Assembly (NCBI GenBank): GCA_034437515.1
Contig: DAOTTX010000465.1
Span: forward strand, 1-35,640
DNA length: 35,640 bases
Direction of reading: 5' to 3'
DNA from: DAOTTX01 sp034437515
Lineage (GTDB): Bacteria > Chloroflexota > Anaerolineae > Aggregatilineales > Phototrophicaceae
The stretch's first letter is position 1. The number at the start of each line of letters is the position of its first letter. This document shows positions 15,879 through 24,058 of this stretch, piece after piece. The notes below the pieces were generated by a model, which saw only the letters and a list, made by a program, of their open reading frames with translations, made no database searches and was not told the origin of the DNA. A program made the translations under genes and the position numbers.

Positions 15879-16562
15879 TTAGACCGAATTGATGTAAACC
15901 GGCATCAGCTTATCCGCCGTATAACTGGAGAAATCTCCGCCTGCGTGGTGCAGACGTTCCCAGGCGTATTCTGCCAGATACCCCGCCCGGCGCAAGCGGG
16001 TTGAGGCTGGCGCAACGGTGATCTGCGCGTCCTGTTTGTTGATGGCATGGTTGATCGCGTTATGCCCGGTGGTGTCGATCTCGCCGGTGATGCAGGCCGG
16101 CCCGTCGAGGGTGGTCAGCAGTTCGTCCCAGGCCATCAGGCGCGGCTCTGCCCGGCTGATCCAGCCGCCTTTGTGCCAGTGATAGGACTGCACGACGATA
16201 CGTTTACGCCCGGCAGCGACCACAGCGACCAACCCGACCCCGCCACGATAATAAGGCTGCCCGGCGGCGAGTGTGTCCAGCGTGGTCATACCGACCAGCG
16301 GCAGATTGCGCGCGGCGGCGATGCCCTTCGCCAGCGCCACGCCGATCCGCAGACCGGTGTACGACCCCGGCCCGATGGAAACACCCACGCCGATCAGGTC
16401 GCTCATGCTGGCATCAGAAGCAACGAGCATGTTGCGCAGCGTCGGTGCCAACTCCACCGTATGGCGGTTACCGATCTGCCAGCTCTGTTCATAAAGTAAG
16501 TTTTCACCGTCGTGGAGCGCGATACTCATCACACGGGTGGCTGTGTCGATTGCAATTAGCAT
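15879..16562 (-). CDS. tsaB: tRNA threonylcarbamoyladenosine synthesis protein TsaB
   Basis: A 227-residue member of the ASKHA-fold TsaB family, the dimerising partner of TsaD in t6A37 modification of ANN-decoding tRNAs. The N-terminal LIAIDTATRVMSIAL is the expected first strand pair. The motif SIGPGSYTGLRIGVALAKGIA at 62-82 is the family hallmark. Normal length. The start lies 3 bases after the tsaE stop, so the two are translationally linked. TsaD, the catalytic paralogue, is not in this window; it would have metal-binding His residues and extra length, both absent here. The zinc-free TsaB assignment is therefore firm. Confidence 0.97.
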   Translation of the reverse strand: MLIAIDTATRVMSIALHDGENLLYEQSWQIGNRHTVELAPTLRNMLVASDASMSDLIGVGVSIGPGSYTGLRIGVALAKGIAAARNLPLVGMTTLDTLAAGQPYYRGGVGLVAVVAAGRKRIVVQSYHWHKGGWISRAEPRLMAWDELLTTLDGPACITGEIDTTGHNAINHAINKQDAQITVAPASTRLRRAGYLAEYAWERLHHAGGDFSSYTADKLMPVYINSV

Positions 16563-16565
16563 AGT

Positions 16566-17066
16566 CTACACTTTAAATGTGGTCTGACGAAACTTGTCGA
16601 TAAGTTCTTTGTAGCGTTTGCCCATGCCCTCAAAGATGAGGTTACGACGGTTGGTTTCCACCACCCGCAGATGCAGCCACAGGCGTTCTTCCGGCAATAC
16701 ATCCTGGATGCGCTCCGGCCATTCCAGCACGATCACATCATCCCCTTCGATCAGGTCATCAAACCCGATGGTATAGGTATCTTCGGAGCCGCGCAGCCGG
16801 TAGCAATCCAGGTGATACAGGCGCTGTTTGTCTTTGTCACGGCGATGCTCATGCACGAGGTTGTAAGTCGGGCTGGTGACGGGGTTCTTCGTCCCCCATC
16901 CCTTGCCGATGCCACCGGTAAACACGGTCTTCCCCGCGCCCATATCACCGGAAAGACAAATGAGGTCACCAGGGCGCAGCAGTGATCCTAGCCGCGCACC
17001 CAGGCGCTGCGTCTGCTCCATGCTGTTGCTGATGATGTCGAGTTCGTCCGGTTTTAGGATTGCCAA
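16566..17066 (-). CDS. tsaE: tRNA threonylcarbamoyladenosine synthesis ATPase TsaE
   Basis: A 166-residue P-loop ATPase needed with TsaB and TsaD for t6A synthesis. The Walker A motif GDMGAGKT is at 40-47. The TSPTYNLVHEH block (about 69-79) and YHLDCYRL (about 88-95), family signatures, follow, then the Walker B-like VIVLEWPERIQDVLP. The start appears to be TTG at 17066, preceded by GGGGGC; the in-frame Met at residue 16 would remove the conserved S-x-x-Q-T segment that opens the family fold. It is the first gene of the tsaE-tsaB-rimI operon and is divergent from the glycosyltransferase-like gene. Confidence 0.96.
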   Translation of the reverse strand: MAILKPDELDIISNSMEQTQRLGARLGSLLRPGDLICLSGDMGAGKTVFTGGIGKGWGTKNPVTSPTYNLVHEHRRDKDKQRLYHLDCYRLRGSEDTYTIGFDDLIEGDDVIVLEWPERIQDVLPEERLWLHLRVVETNRRNLIFEGMGKRYKELIDKFRQTTFKV

Positions 17067-17251
17067 GAGATGCCCCCGCGTGGCTGTATATGGTTGTTAC
17101 GCACAGATTATACAACTTCGCCGGGTCTGCGTAAACGGGAGGGTCACTTTGGGAGGGGTATCTTGCGGTATAACAACACAAGCCGGATCTGAACGGTGGT
17201 GCGCGGCGTGTCGCGCCCGCCAAGTTGCTACGTGTTGGCACAAAGAATGTA

Positions 17252-17260
17252 TGGCATAAT
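17252..17260 (+). promoter_or_regulatory. Extended -10 promoter of the membrane protein gene
   Basis: TGGCATAAT (TG-n-CATAAT) lies about 47 bases upstream of the ATG at 17307. TTGGCA is present at about 17235 but at a short spacing (14 bases). The promoter lies within the longer open frame that begins at 17196, so the longer start is unlikely. Confidence 0.45.
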
Positions 17261-17306
17261 TTCCCCGCACGACACGCATCGCTATTATATTGTGCGATTA
17301 GCCTTC

Positions 17307-19268
17307 ATGAGACGGTTCATCTTTCTTTTTACATTCATCTTTCTGGGTCTGCTGGCGACGGACGCCTACCCCGGTCTGCGTGGGGGGGCGGGTTGGCGTT
17401 GGCCTTACGCCCTGCCCGATAGCGCCGTCCCGGTGTTGGTGCTGGCGGGGCTGCTCGTGATCTATCTAGCGGGGGTGATATTCATTCGACGGTCGCAGCC
17501 GCCGGTTGTGCTGGCGCTGGCGTGGATGGTCGCCGGAGGTGCCGCGCTCGGTTGGGGGGCGGCGGGCATCCCACACGGGGACGCGGCCTTTACGCTGTTC
17601 ACACGGACGGTTTCCCCGGTGCAGACCGGCGCGAGTACGGTCGCCGTGCGCGAGATGGCGACGACCGGCGTCAGTGACACGCTCGACCGCTGGCCCGACG
17701 TGATGCGGGACGCGCTGGACGCCAACATCATCCACTTCACCACCTCACCGCCGGGGCAACCGTTGTTACATTACGCCGTCGCCGGTCTGGACGTCCCCGG
17801 CGCGGAGCCGTTGAGCATGGCGCTGAGATCGTACCAATGCAGCAACCTCAACGTGATGCGCTACACCGAGGGCGAACTGTTCAGCGTGGGGGTGTTCGGC
17901 CTGCTGATGCCGTTATGGGCGGCGCTGGCGGTGATCCCGATCTATTTTTCCGCTCGACTACTGTTAAACCTACACAATAAAGGGGGTGGGTCGCGCAGTA
18001 AGACGGCGGTGAGAACGGCCTTACAGGTCGCCGCCTGGTGGCCGCTGGTGCCGACCGTGCTATTATTCGCCCCTACCTGGAACACGCTCTATCCGTTTTT
18101 GTGCGTGAGCGCGTTTGCGCTGCTGCTGGGGGCACTCCACCGGGCGCGGATCGGCTACGCGGGCGCGGCGGGCGCGGTGATGTCGGTCACGACGTTCTTG
18201 AACTTCGCGGTCGTGCCGGTGCTGCTGCTGTTCGGGTTATTCACGTTGGGGATGACGATGGTCGTCCGTGCTGAAAGCACCACTCGCGGATTTGTACAGG
18301 CTGTGCGGATCGGCCTCTGGTTCGGTGTTGGCCTGCTCAGTGTGTGGATCGCGTTCTTCGTCGCGGCGGGACACACACCGCTCGATCTGGCGGCGGTCAC
18401 AGCGGAAAAACATAGCACACTCGTCGCCGGTCGAGATTATCTCGCGTGGTTGCTGCTGCACCCCTACGATGTGCTGATGTTCGTCGGCTGGCCTGTGGCG
18501 GCGCTGTTCCTGTGGGGGGTGTGGCGAGCAATCCGCCGCTGGCGCAAACCGTCGCCGGTCGGGGTGCTGGCGCTGGCGCTGTTCGTCACGGTCGTGCTGG
18601 TCGATCTCGCCGGGGTCGCGCAGGGAGAGAACGCCCGCATCATGAGTTTCTACGCACCGTTTTTTCTGCTGGCAGCCGTGCCGCTGTTCGTAGATCGCCG
18701 GTGGGACTTGCCCCTGTTGGGCGCACAGGCGTTGACTGTGCTGGTGATGGCATCCGTGCTGCCGGTGGTGCCGCTTGACCTCAACCAACCGCCACAGGTT
18801 CCACGTACTGACGTCGCCACCCTCGACAGTGAGGCGCTCATTCCAGTCGAGGTGGTGTTCGACAGCACGGCCTACGCCGGGGATTTCGCGCTCGACTCGC
18901 ATCGCTTCATCGCCGACCTGGGCGCACAGGTCATCACGTTGGAGACGGTATGGCGCGGCGGCGCTCCGGTCGAGCGTCCGTATCGCTTCGAGGTCGTCGC
19001 CCGTGCCGAAAACGCTATCGACGGTGAGATCGTCACCGAGCCGCACATCTGGTACGCACAGAACAGCAACTATCTGCCGACCTGCTGGCGTGCAGGTGAT
19101 GTGATCCAAGATGTGACGCAGATTCCATTGCCGGCGGTGTCCGCGCCGGTGGTATGGCGGCTCGATCTACGTGCGGTCGATGAGCGCACCGGTGATGTGA
19201 TGCAGGTCACGCTGCGAGATGACACGGTCGGTGCTGCCGTGCCCCTCGCACCGGTGAATTATCCGTGA
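17307..19268 (+). CDS. Polytopic membrane protein, GT-C glycosyltransferase-like
   Basis: A 653-residue protein starting MRRFIFLFTFIFLG. About ten to twelve hydrophobic segments occupy residues 4-490, with a large extracytoplasmic loop at about 86-190 that contains HFTTSPPGQPLLHY. This resembles the H-P-P-G-x-P-L-L block of GT39-like lipid-linked sugar transferases. The segment GENARIMSFYAPFFLLAAVPLF resembles the G-E-x-x-R-x-x-x-F-x-x-P segment of related Chloroflexota proteins. The C-terminal soluble beta domain (about 515-653) ends with CWRAGDVIQD...IPLP, a pattern common after such membrane domains. The acidic residues expected near TM1 of a GT39 enzyme are not seen, so catalysis is uncertain and the enzyme could be inactive or a distinct family. 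It is flanked by tsaE (divergent) and a convergent vWA gene. Confidence 0.7.
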   Translation: MRRFIFLFTFIFLGLLATDAYPGLRGGAGWRWPYALPDSAVPVLVLAGLLVIYLAGVIFIRRSQPPVVLALAWMVAGGAALGWGAAGIPHGDAAFTLFTRTVSPVQTGASTVAVREMATTGVSDTLDRWPDVMRDALDANIIHFTTSPPGQPLLHYAVAGLDVPGAEPLSMALRSYQCSNLNVMRYTEGELFSVGVFGLLMPLWAALAVIPIYFSARLLLNLHNKGGGSRSKTAVRTALQVAAWWPLVPTVLLFAPTWNTLYPFLCVSAFALLLGALHRARIGYAGAAGAVMSVTTFLNFAVVPVLLLFGLFTLGMTMVVRAESTTRGFVQAVRIGLWFGVGLLSVWIAFFVAAGHTPLDLAAVTAEKHSTLVAGRDYLAWLLLHPYDVLMFVGWPVAALFLWGVWRAIRRWRKPSPVGVLALALFVTVVLVDLAGVAQGENARIMSFYAPFFLLAAVPLFVDRRWDLPLLGAQALTVLVMASVLPVVPLDLNQPPQVPRTDVATLDSEALIPVEVVFDSTAYAGDFALDSHRFIADLGAQVITLETVWRGGAPVERPYRFEVVARAENAIDGEIVTEPHIWYAQNSNYLPTCWRAGDVIQDVTQIPLPAVSAPVVWRLDLRAVDERTGDVMQVTLRDDTVGAAVPLAPVNYP

Positions 19269-19333
19269 TTTGCAAAAAGAAAAACGATGTTCGAGGTTGC
19301 CGGAGTGGGTGACGTGTCGCCCACCTGACAACC

Positions 19334-21265
19334 TCACCCCGCTGACGCCACCCGCCGCAGCGGACGAAGCAACGAGGGCATACGCATCTGCCGGTGATAG
19401 GCGTACCACTCCAGCAGCAGGAACGCCAGCGCCAGCGCCGCGATGATGGGCCAGAACTCACGTTGACCGAGTGCCTCCTCTTGTTCGATGGTGATGTTCG
19501 TCCCTTGCAGTGTCAGCGCGGTCTGCGCGACCGGCGCGATCTGGCTTTCCAACGGGCTAAACAGATTGACCGCAAACAGTTGTGATGCCAGCACCGCATC
19601 ATCAGCGTCGAGCAGTTCCAGCGTATAGATGCCCGGCTGTGCGGTCGCCGCAAATACGACCGTCCCGCCTTCGACTGGCAGCGTGCGTGTCTCGTCGTCG
19701 GGCAGCGTCACACGGACGGTTTCCGCTTCAAACGGCGGGCGCACCAACAGCGAATCGCCCACGTTCAAGCTGTCGGTAACGGTGATCGCCACGCTGGGTG
19801 TGAACCACTCCGTCAGCCGAGCCATCAGTACAGGCCACGTAATCAGCAGCGGTAAGTTGCTCTCCTCAAACAGGTGAAACGGCATAATCGCCACCTGCCG
19901 CCCATCGACCTCACCGGCGACCAGTACCGGCCCCTCGTCGATGAGGATCAGCGGGTCGGCCCAGTCGATGCTACCGAGTTCGTGAAAGCGGAAAATCTCG
20001 AAGCCGTTGAGATCGACGGTTTCCACCCGTTCGTCACCGGGGGCGAGGCGGGCGTTTACCGATTGGGTCATCTCGATCTCTGCGCCGAGTGTGAAAATCC
20101 CCGGTGCGCTGCGCGGGGGATTGATAAACATAATATCGCCGTCCGGCAAGTCCTGCGGGATGAGGCCATCGAACACGTAGAGATCAAACCCCGGCGGGAT
20201 GCCGGTCGTACCATCGGTGATGATCGTCTCCAGACCGGGCAGGATGCGTAGCGCCTGCTCGATGAAGCGGTTGCCCTCGGTGAGCAGCAGCACGCGCCGC
20301 GCCCCACCTGCATCCGCGACCGCGTAAGCGACGTTATCCGCGTTGAGGTAATCCGGCGCGAGCGAGTTCACCGACTGTGTAAGTGTGGCTTGCAGCGTGG
20401 TGAAGGTTTCCGGCAGCGCGGACGAGGTAATTGAGCGTGTGCTACCGCCGGGGATGGTCTGGTTTTCCGAGTCGAAGCGTTCGCCATCGACCAACAGTGT
20501 AAACACGACCTGGGCTTCGGTATCGCCGTAGTTGGTGACCTGCGCGAACAATTCCGGGCTGCGTCCGGGCAAAGACTCGGTCGCTAAGGCGGTGATGGCG
20601 ACGTTCTCATTTGAAACCCCGACCGGCACATAGCGCACCTCGCCGTTGATCCCCGGCAGACCGGTGGTTTGCGGCAGGCCGCCGTCACTGATGATGACGA
20701 TGGTGAAGTCCTCCGCACCCGCGCCGCCACCCGCCGCGAGGTTGAGCGCCCCCGCCCAATCCGCTTCGACCGGGCCGGGCTGTGCGTTGCGAATCGCCTG
20801 CCGCGCCTCGTTGCGATCCTGACTGAGCGAGATCAGCGTTTCCGGCACTTCGGAGACACGAATCACACTCAGGCGATCATCGGAGCCGAGCGTATCGACG
20901 ATGTCCAATGCTTCGGCCTGGGCCTGCTCAAAGCGGGTGGTATCCCCATTGATGTCGGTGCTTGCCATGCTCGCGGACGCATCCAGCAGCAGCGTGACGT
21001 GCCCGGCGCTCACAGCAGGGACAGTCATAAACGGCCTTGCCAGGGCCAGCACCAGCAGCACGAGGATAATCAACTGTAAGAACAACAGAAGATTCCGGCG
21101 CAGGCGCTGCCAGGGGGTGTTAGCTTCGCGGTCTTGTAACACCTGCTGCCACAAAAATGTGCTGGAAATGGTCACCTCACGACGACGCAGCCGCAGCATA
21201 TACATCAGAATAATCGGGATCGCCAGCAGCGCACCGAGAAATGCCAGGGGGGTAAGAAAGTTCAT
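19334..21265 (-). CDS. BatA-type membrane protein with vWA domain
   Basis: A 643-residue membrane protein. The N-terminal BatA domain (1-80) has two TM helices, LAFLGALLAIPIILMYMLRLRRRE and LLLFLQLIILVLLVLALARPF. A von Willebrand A domain follows with the metal site DASAS at 95-99 and IISDGG near 190. A long beta-rich periplasmic region (about 220-590) leads to a C-terminal TM helix (about 603-622). GAGG precedes the ATG. Proteins of this type occur in MoxR-DUF58-vWA modules thought to act as chaperones or in metal insertion and envelope stress. The DUF58 partner is 1 kb upstream on the same strand. It is longer than classical BatA and resembles the variants with an added glutamine-amidotransferase-like region. 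Confidence 0.85.
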   Translation of the reverse strand: MNFLTPLAFLGALLAIPIILMYMLRLRRREVTISSTFLWQQVLQDREANTPWQRLRRNLLLFLQLIILVLLVLALARPFMTVPAVSAGHVTLLLDASASMASTDINGDTTRFEQAQAEALDIVDTLGSDDRLSVIRVSEVPETLISLSQDRNEARQAIRNAQPGPVEADWAGALNLAAGGGAGAEDFTIVIISDGGLPQTTGLPGINGEVRYVPVGVSNENVAITALATESLPGRSPELFAQVTNYGDTEAQVVFTLLVDGERFDSENQTIPGGSTRSITSSALPETFTTLQATLTQSVNSLAPDYLNADNVAYAVADAGGARRVLLLTEGNRFIEQALRILPGLETIITDGTTGIPPGFDLYVFDGLIPQDLPDGDIMFINPPRSAPGIFTLGAEIEMTQSVNARLAPGDERVETVDLNGFEIFRFHELGSIDWADPLILIDEGPVLVAGEVDGRQVAIMPFHLFEESNLPLLITWPVLMARLTEWFTPSVAITVTDSLNVGDSLLVRPPFEAETVRVTLPDDETRTLPVEGGTVVFAATAQPGIYTLELLDADDAVLASQLFAVNLFSPLESQIAPVAQTALTLQGTNITIEQEEALGQREFWPIIAALALAFLLLEWYAYHRQMRMPSLLRPLRRVASAG

Positions 21266-21448
21266 CTATAACCTCATCGTTACCAGCATCAGCATGTTAA
21301 AGCATAACACAAATGTCCAAAAGCATAACGGGGAGGCCTGGGCGGTCAGAGACGCGGAGAATAGCAGAGACTAAAGGAACATGCGCGAATCAAACTGATA
21401 TATCCTGTGCCTCCGCTGCTCTGCTGCTCTGCTACTCTGTGTTGCGCT
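21266..21448. repeat. Short intergenic repeat-like sequence
   Basis: The gap holds a low-complexity block, CTGCTCTGCTGCTCTGCTAC (about 21416-21435), facing CAGAGACGCGGAGAATAGCA (21347-21366), roughly its inverse. This resembles the CTCTGCG/CGCAGAG dispersed repeats found between genes of many bacteria. No gene is seen. Confidence 0.35.
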
Positions 21449-22108
21449 CTATTGGGCGAAGATCGTCTCATCATATACCGCGAGGATCGCCGCCGGATCA
21501 TCATATATCGCCACTGCATCGTCGAAATCATCGTCTTGCCAGTAGCCGCCGCAGCGCACGACCACCACCGGAATTCCGGCGCGGTTCCCCGCTTCGATAT
21601 CATAGGGCGTGTCGCCGACCATCACCACCGCGTCGGCAGGCAGACCAAGTTCTTTAATCGCCACCTCAACCACATTCGGGGCCGGTTTGGACTCTTCGAC
21701 CTCGTCACTGCTAGTCACGCCGTCGATCAGATCACCAACGTTCGCAATTTTAAGGAACTTTTTGAGTGCTTCTTCACCGGCGGATGTAGCGATCACCACT
21801 TTCAACCCGGCGTCTTTGAGCCGCTGGACGAAGTCACGGGTGCCGGATGTGGCGTTAATTTGCGAGAGATAGATGTCCATAAACAGGTCAAGCCGGTCAT
21901 TTTTGATCTGTTGGGCGGCATCGCCCTCGACATCCACACTTTCTTTGAGCAGCTCGCCGCCCCCCTTGCCGATCAACGGGCGAATGACCGAATATGGGAT
22001 ATCATAGCCGTGCTCATCGAGCACATCTATCCAGGACTGCGTGTGCTGTTCGTTACTGTCGATAAGTGTGCCGTCCATATCCAGGATAACACCTTTAATC
22101 GTCGTCAT
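21449..22108 (-). CDS. HAD-superfamily phosphatase (PGP/beta-PGM-like)
   Basis: A 219-residue HAD hydrolase. Motif I is DMDGTLIDS with D10 as nucleophile and D12 as general acid. A four-helix cap follows (about 18-85), as in phosphoglycolate phosphatase and beta-phosphoglucomutase. Motif II is IATSA (about 110), motif III the Lys in ESKPAPN (about 139), and motif IV GDTPYD. All catalytic residues are present, so it should be an active phosphatase on a small phosphorylated metabolite. The substrate cannot be read from the sequence. GGAG precedes the ATG at the best spacing. It lies between the DUF58 and vWA genes but is separated from each by 118-183 bases, so it may be only a neighbour. Confidence 0.93.
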   Translation of the reverse strand: MTTIKGVILDMDGTLIDSNEQHTQSWIDVLDEHGYDIPYSVIRPLIGKGGGELLKESVDVEGDAAQQIKNDRLDLFMDIYLSQINATSGTRDFVQRLKDAGLKVVIATSAGEEALKKFLKIANVGDLIDGVTSSDEVEESKPAPNVVEVAIKELGLPADAVVMVGDTPYDIEAGNRAGIPVVVVRCGGYWQDDDFDDAVAIYDDPAAILAVYDETIFAQ

Positions 22109-22226
22109 AGTGGCTCCTAAAAGCTAACTTAAGTATGGTGCTATTCTACGGACGGTTGTTTAAACCGTGGTGAACACCACCTATACCAGCGCATCTATCT
22201 ACATGAATGCACAGCGAGACGGTCAC

Positions 22227-23144
22227 TTATTTGATCAGACCCAACCGTCGCAGATCGTACAATAGCACTTTTTCCCACGGGTAATCAGTCGTCACAGAGA
22301 GATAGTTGATCCCCCGGCGGCTGCACTCGGCGCGGATGTCCTCCCGCCACGCCTCCACTCGCTCGACGTACATCTGACGCATCCCGGCGTCCAGGCTGAC
22401 CTCCTGCGAGGTACCGGTTTCGATGTCGAGCAGACGCAAGTCACCTGTCAGCGGTGGCACCAGTTCATCGGGGGAAAGCACTTGCAACACCACGACCTCA
22501 TGCCCGCGCCCCGCCAGCGCGTTGATGCCGTCCAGATAGCCGCTCGGCGAAAACATATCACTGATGATGAAACACAGACCCGGTCGCCGCGTCCGCAGCG
22601 CGTAATTTTGCAGCACGATGTTGAGGTCGGTCACGCCATCCGCTTTGAGCGCGTGCGCGTAGCGCAGCAGTGGCACGCTATGTCCGCGTCCGCGTGCCGG
22701 GCCGAACTGCTCCATGCCACCGTTAACGAAAGCCGTCATCGTCAAGTGGTCGTTAGTGCCCAGTGACACATAACCCAACCCCGCCATCAAACGCTTACCG
22801 TAGAGCAGCTTGTTCTGGTCTTCATCGGCGTCGAACTCGGCGTTATCGGGCCAGTTCATACTCGCGGAGGCATCCAACAAGACATGCACGGCGAGGTCTT
22901 CTTCGTCTTCCAGCAGTTTGACGTAAGGGCGGTTGGTGCGGGCGTAAACGTTCCAGTCGAGGCGGCGCAGGTCGTCACCGGGAGCATAGTTGCGGTAGTC
23001 GGCGAACTCAATGCTCGTGCCGCGATTGGTCGAGCGACGGTCGCCCTTGATGGCACCGGCGCGGACTTTGCTCGCGCTCAATGTCAGCCGGTCGAGCTTG
23101 CGCCGGATGGTTTCTTCGAGGATCAGTGGTTCTTTGGCGGACAT
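22227..23144 (-). CDS. DUF58 domain protein
   Basis: A 305-residue soluble protein with the DUF58 signature: RRSTNRGTSIEFADYRNYAPGDDLRRLDWN (about 37-65), then ARTNRPYVKLLEDEEDLAVHVLLDASASM, where the vWA-like metal site DASASM is at 91-96. Length and layout match the family. DUF58 proteins pair with MoxR AAA+ ATPases and BatA-like vWA proteins. AAGGAG precedes the ATG, which is well placed. No MoxR gene lies in the 110-base gap upstream or elsewhere in the window; the immediate upstream gene is a small TM protein. A MoxR partner may be encoded elsewhere. Confidence 0.95.
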   Translation of the reverse strand: MSAKEPLILEETIRRKLDRLTLSASKVRAGAIKGDRRSTNRGTSIEFADYRNYAPGDDLRRLDWNVYARTNRPYVKLLEDEEDLAVHVLLDASASMNWPDNAEFDADEDQNKLLYGKRLMAGLGYVSLGTNDHLTMTAFVNGGMEQFGPARGRGHSVPLLRYAHALKADGVTDLNIVLQNYALRTRRPGLCFIISDMFSPSGYLDGINALAGRGHEVVVLQVLSPDELVPPLTGDLRLLDIETGTSQEVSLDAGMRQMYVERVEAWREDIRAECSRRGINYLSVTTDYPWEKVLLYDLRRLGLIK

Positions 23145-23254
23145 CAGAACTCCTTATCAATACGCAGTCCTTCTATTGTAGCGCATTCTTGTGGAGGACT
23201 TGGGAGAAGCTATGCGCGGACGTCTAGGCATGACATCCGCGCTTGGGTTTATAG

Positions 23255-23737
23255 CTAGGTGGTCTTGGGTTCGGCGTCGTCAGCTTCGGCGCTCTTCTCC
23301 GCCGCTTCCGCGACGATGCTTTCTTCGACTTCCGTCGGGATCGGATCTTCTTCGCCGCTGGTTTCGGCGGCTTCCTCCACGGCGACCACCGCTTCGGCGG
23401 CGGCTTCGGTCGCTTCGGCGGCGGCTTCGAGTTCTTCCGCGGTCTCCACGCCGTCTTCTTCGGCAGCGGCCTCGGTCATCTCAGCAGCGGTGACCGCTTC
23501 TTCGGCGGCCTCAGCGGCTTCTTCGATGTGGCCTTCCCCGGCGGCGGCACGCGCTTTACGGGCGGCAGCTTCGGCCTGACGTTCGAGCGTCTGCACGGAC
23601 TTCGACGATTCCGGACTGCGGATTTCGGTATGCTCATCATGCTGTGTGCCATACTTGAACACAAAGTAAACCAGGGCTATCGTGATGAGGATAATCACCC
23701 ACATCACCAATTCGCCAGGTGTATCGGGAATAATCAT
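23255..23737 (-). CDS. Single-TM protein with Ala/Glu-rich tail
   Basis: A 160-residue protein with one TM helix at about 10-28 (VMWVIILITIALVYFVF) and no cleavable signal peptide. It is followed by a tail of about 110 residues made mostly of Ala and Glu in near-repeats (AAEAAEEAV, AAAEATEAAAEAV), predicted to be a long acidic helix or coiled coil. AAGGA lies eight bases upstream of the ATG. Function is unknown; the composition recalls membrane-anchored scaffold tails. The high-GC repeat makes opposite-strand frames look open, but this strand has the ribosome site and the TM segment. It sits just upstream of the DUF58 gene, 110 bases apart, and may be in its operon. Confidence 0.7.
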   Translation of the reverse strand: MIIPDTPGELVMWVIILITIALVYFVFKYGTQHDEHTEIRSPESSKSVQTLERQAEAAARKARAAAGEGHIEEAAEAAEEAVTAAEMTEAAAEEDGVETAEELEAAAEATEAAAEAVVAVEEAAETSGEEDPIPTEVEESIVAEAAEKSAEADDAEPKTT

Positions 23738-24058
23738 AGAACGTTTCCTTTGCGAGCGATTACTAACAATGAGTGCATTGTTGTTGCGTCAATTTTCACA
23801 TAATCTATGAAAAATTATACCCGCAGTGTCACGCAAAAAACAACCATGCTTCGGTTAGCGGAATCGAAAATCTTCAACGGGCTGCATAGACATACATCTC
23901 GTCATCAGGCTGAGGATAAAAGAGCGTTCATCGGTACTGACCCGCAGTTTGGACGCTGCGCCAACCCGCAGATAGCGATCACCCCAAATTTTTACTTACC
24001 CACTGCTAATTTCGTGTATACTGTTGAGGATGACGGTTAATAAAGCTAAGGGGACTTT
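23738..24058. other. Divergent intergenic region
   Basis: No gene is seen. It contains a palindrome close to the minus-strand promoter (23765-23782). A possible -10, TATACT at 24017-24022 preceded by TG, lies ahead of the plus-strand SLATT-like pair. Confidence 0.4.
23765..23782. promoter_or_regulatory. Palindromic operator candidate
   Basis: AACAATG-AGTG-CATTGTT is a perfect 7-bp inverted repeat with a 4-base centre. On the minus strand it lies downstream of TTGACG (23792 to 23787), inside the expected promoter spacer of the gene that starts at 23737. A dimeric repressor could bind it. No cognate regulator is identified. Confidence 0.4.

Noticed and set aside
17196..17306. Longer N-terminus of the glycosyltransferase-like protein
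   Set aside because: It covers promoter-like DNA; the ATG at 17307 begins directly with a TM segment.
18237..19109. Open frame of 290 codons on the minus strand
   Set aside because: It lies entirely within the glycosyltransferase-like gene, has no Shine-Dalgarno sequence and its product is His/Arg/Gln-rich without recognisable domains.
21407..22120. Open frame of 237 codons on the plus strand
   Set aside because: It lies opposite the HAD phosphatase, which has all four catalytic motifs and a strong ribosome site.
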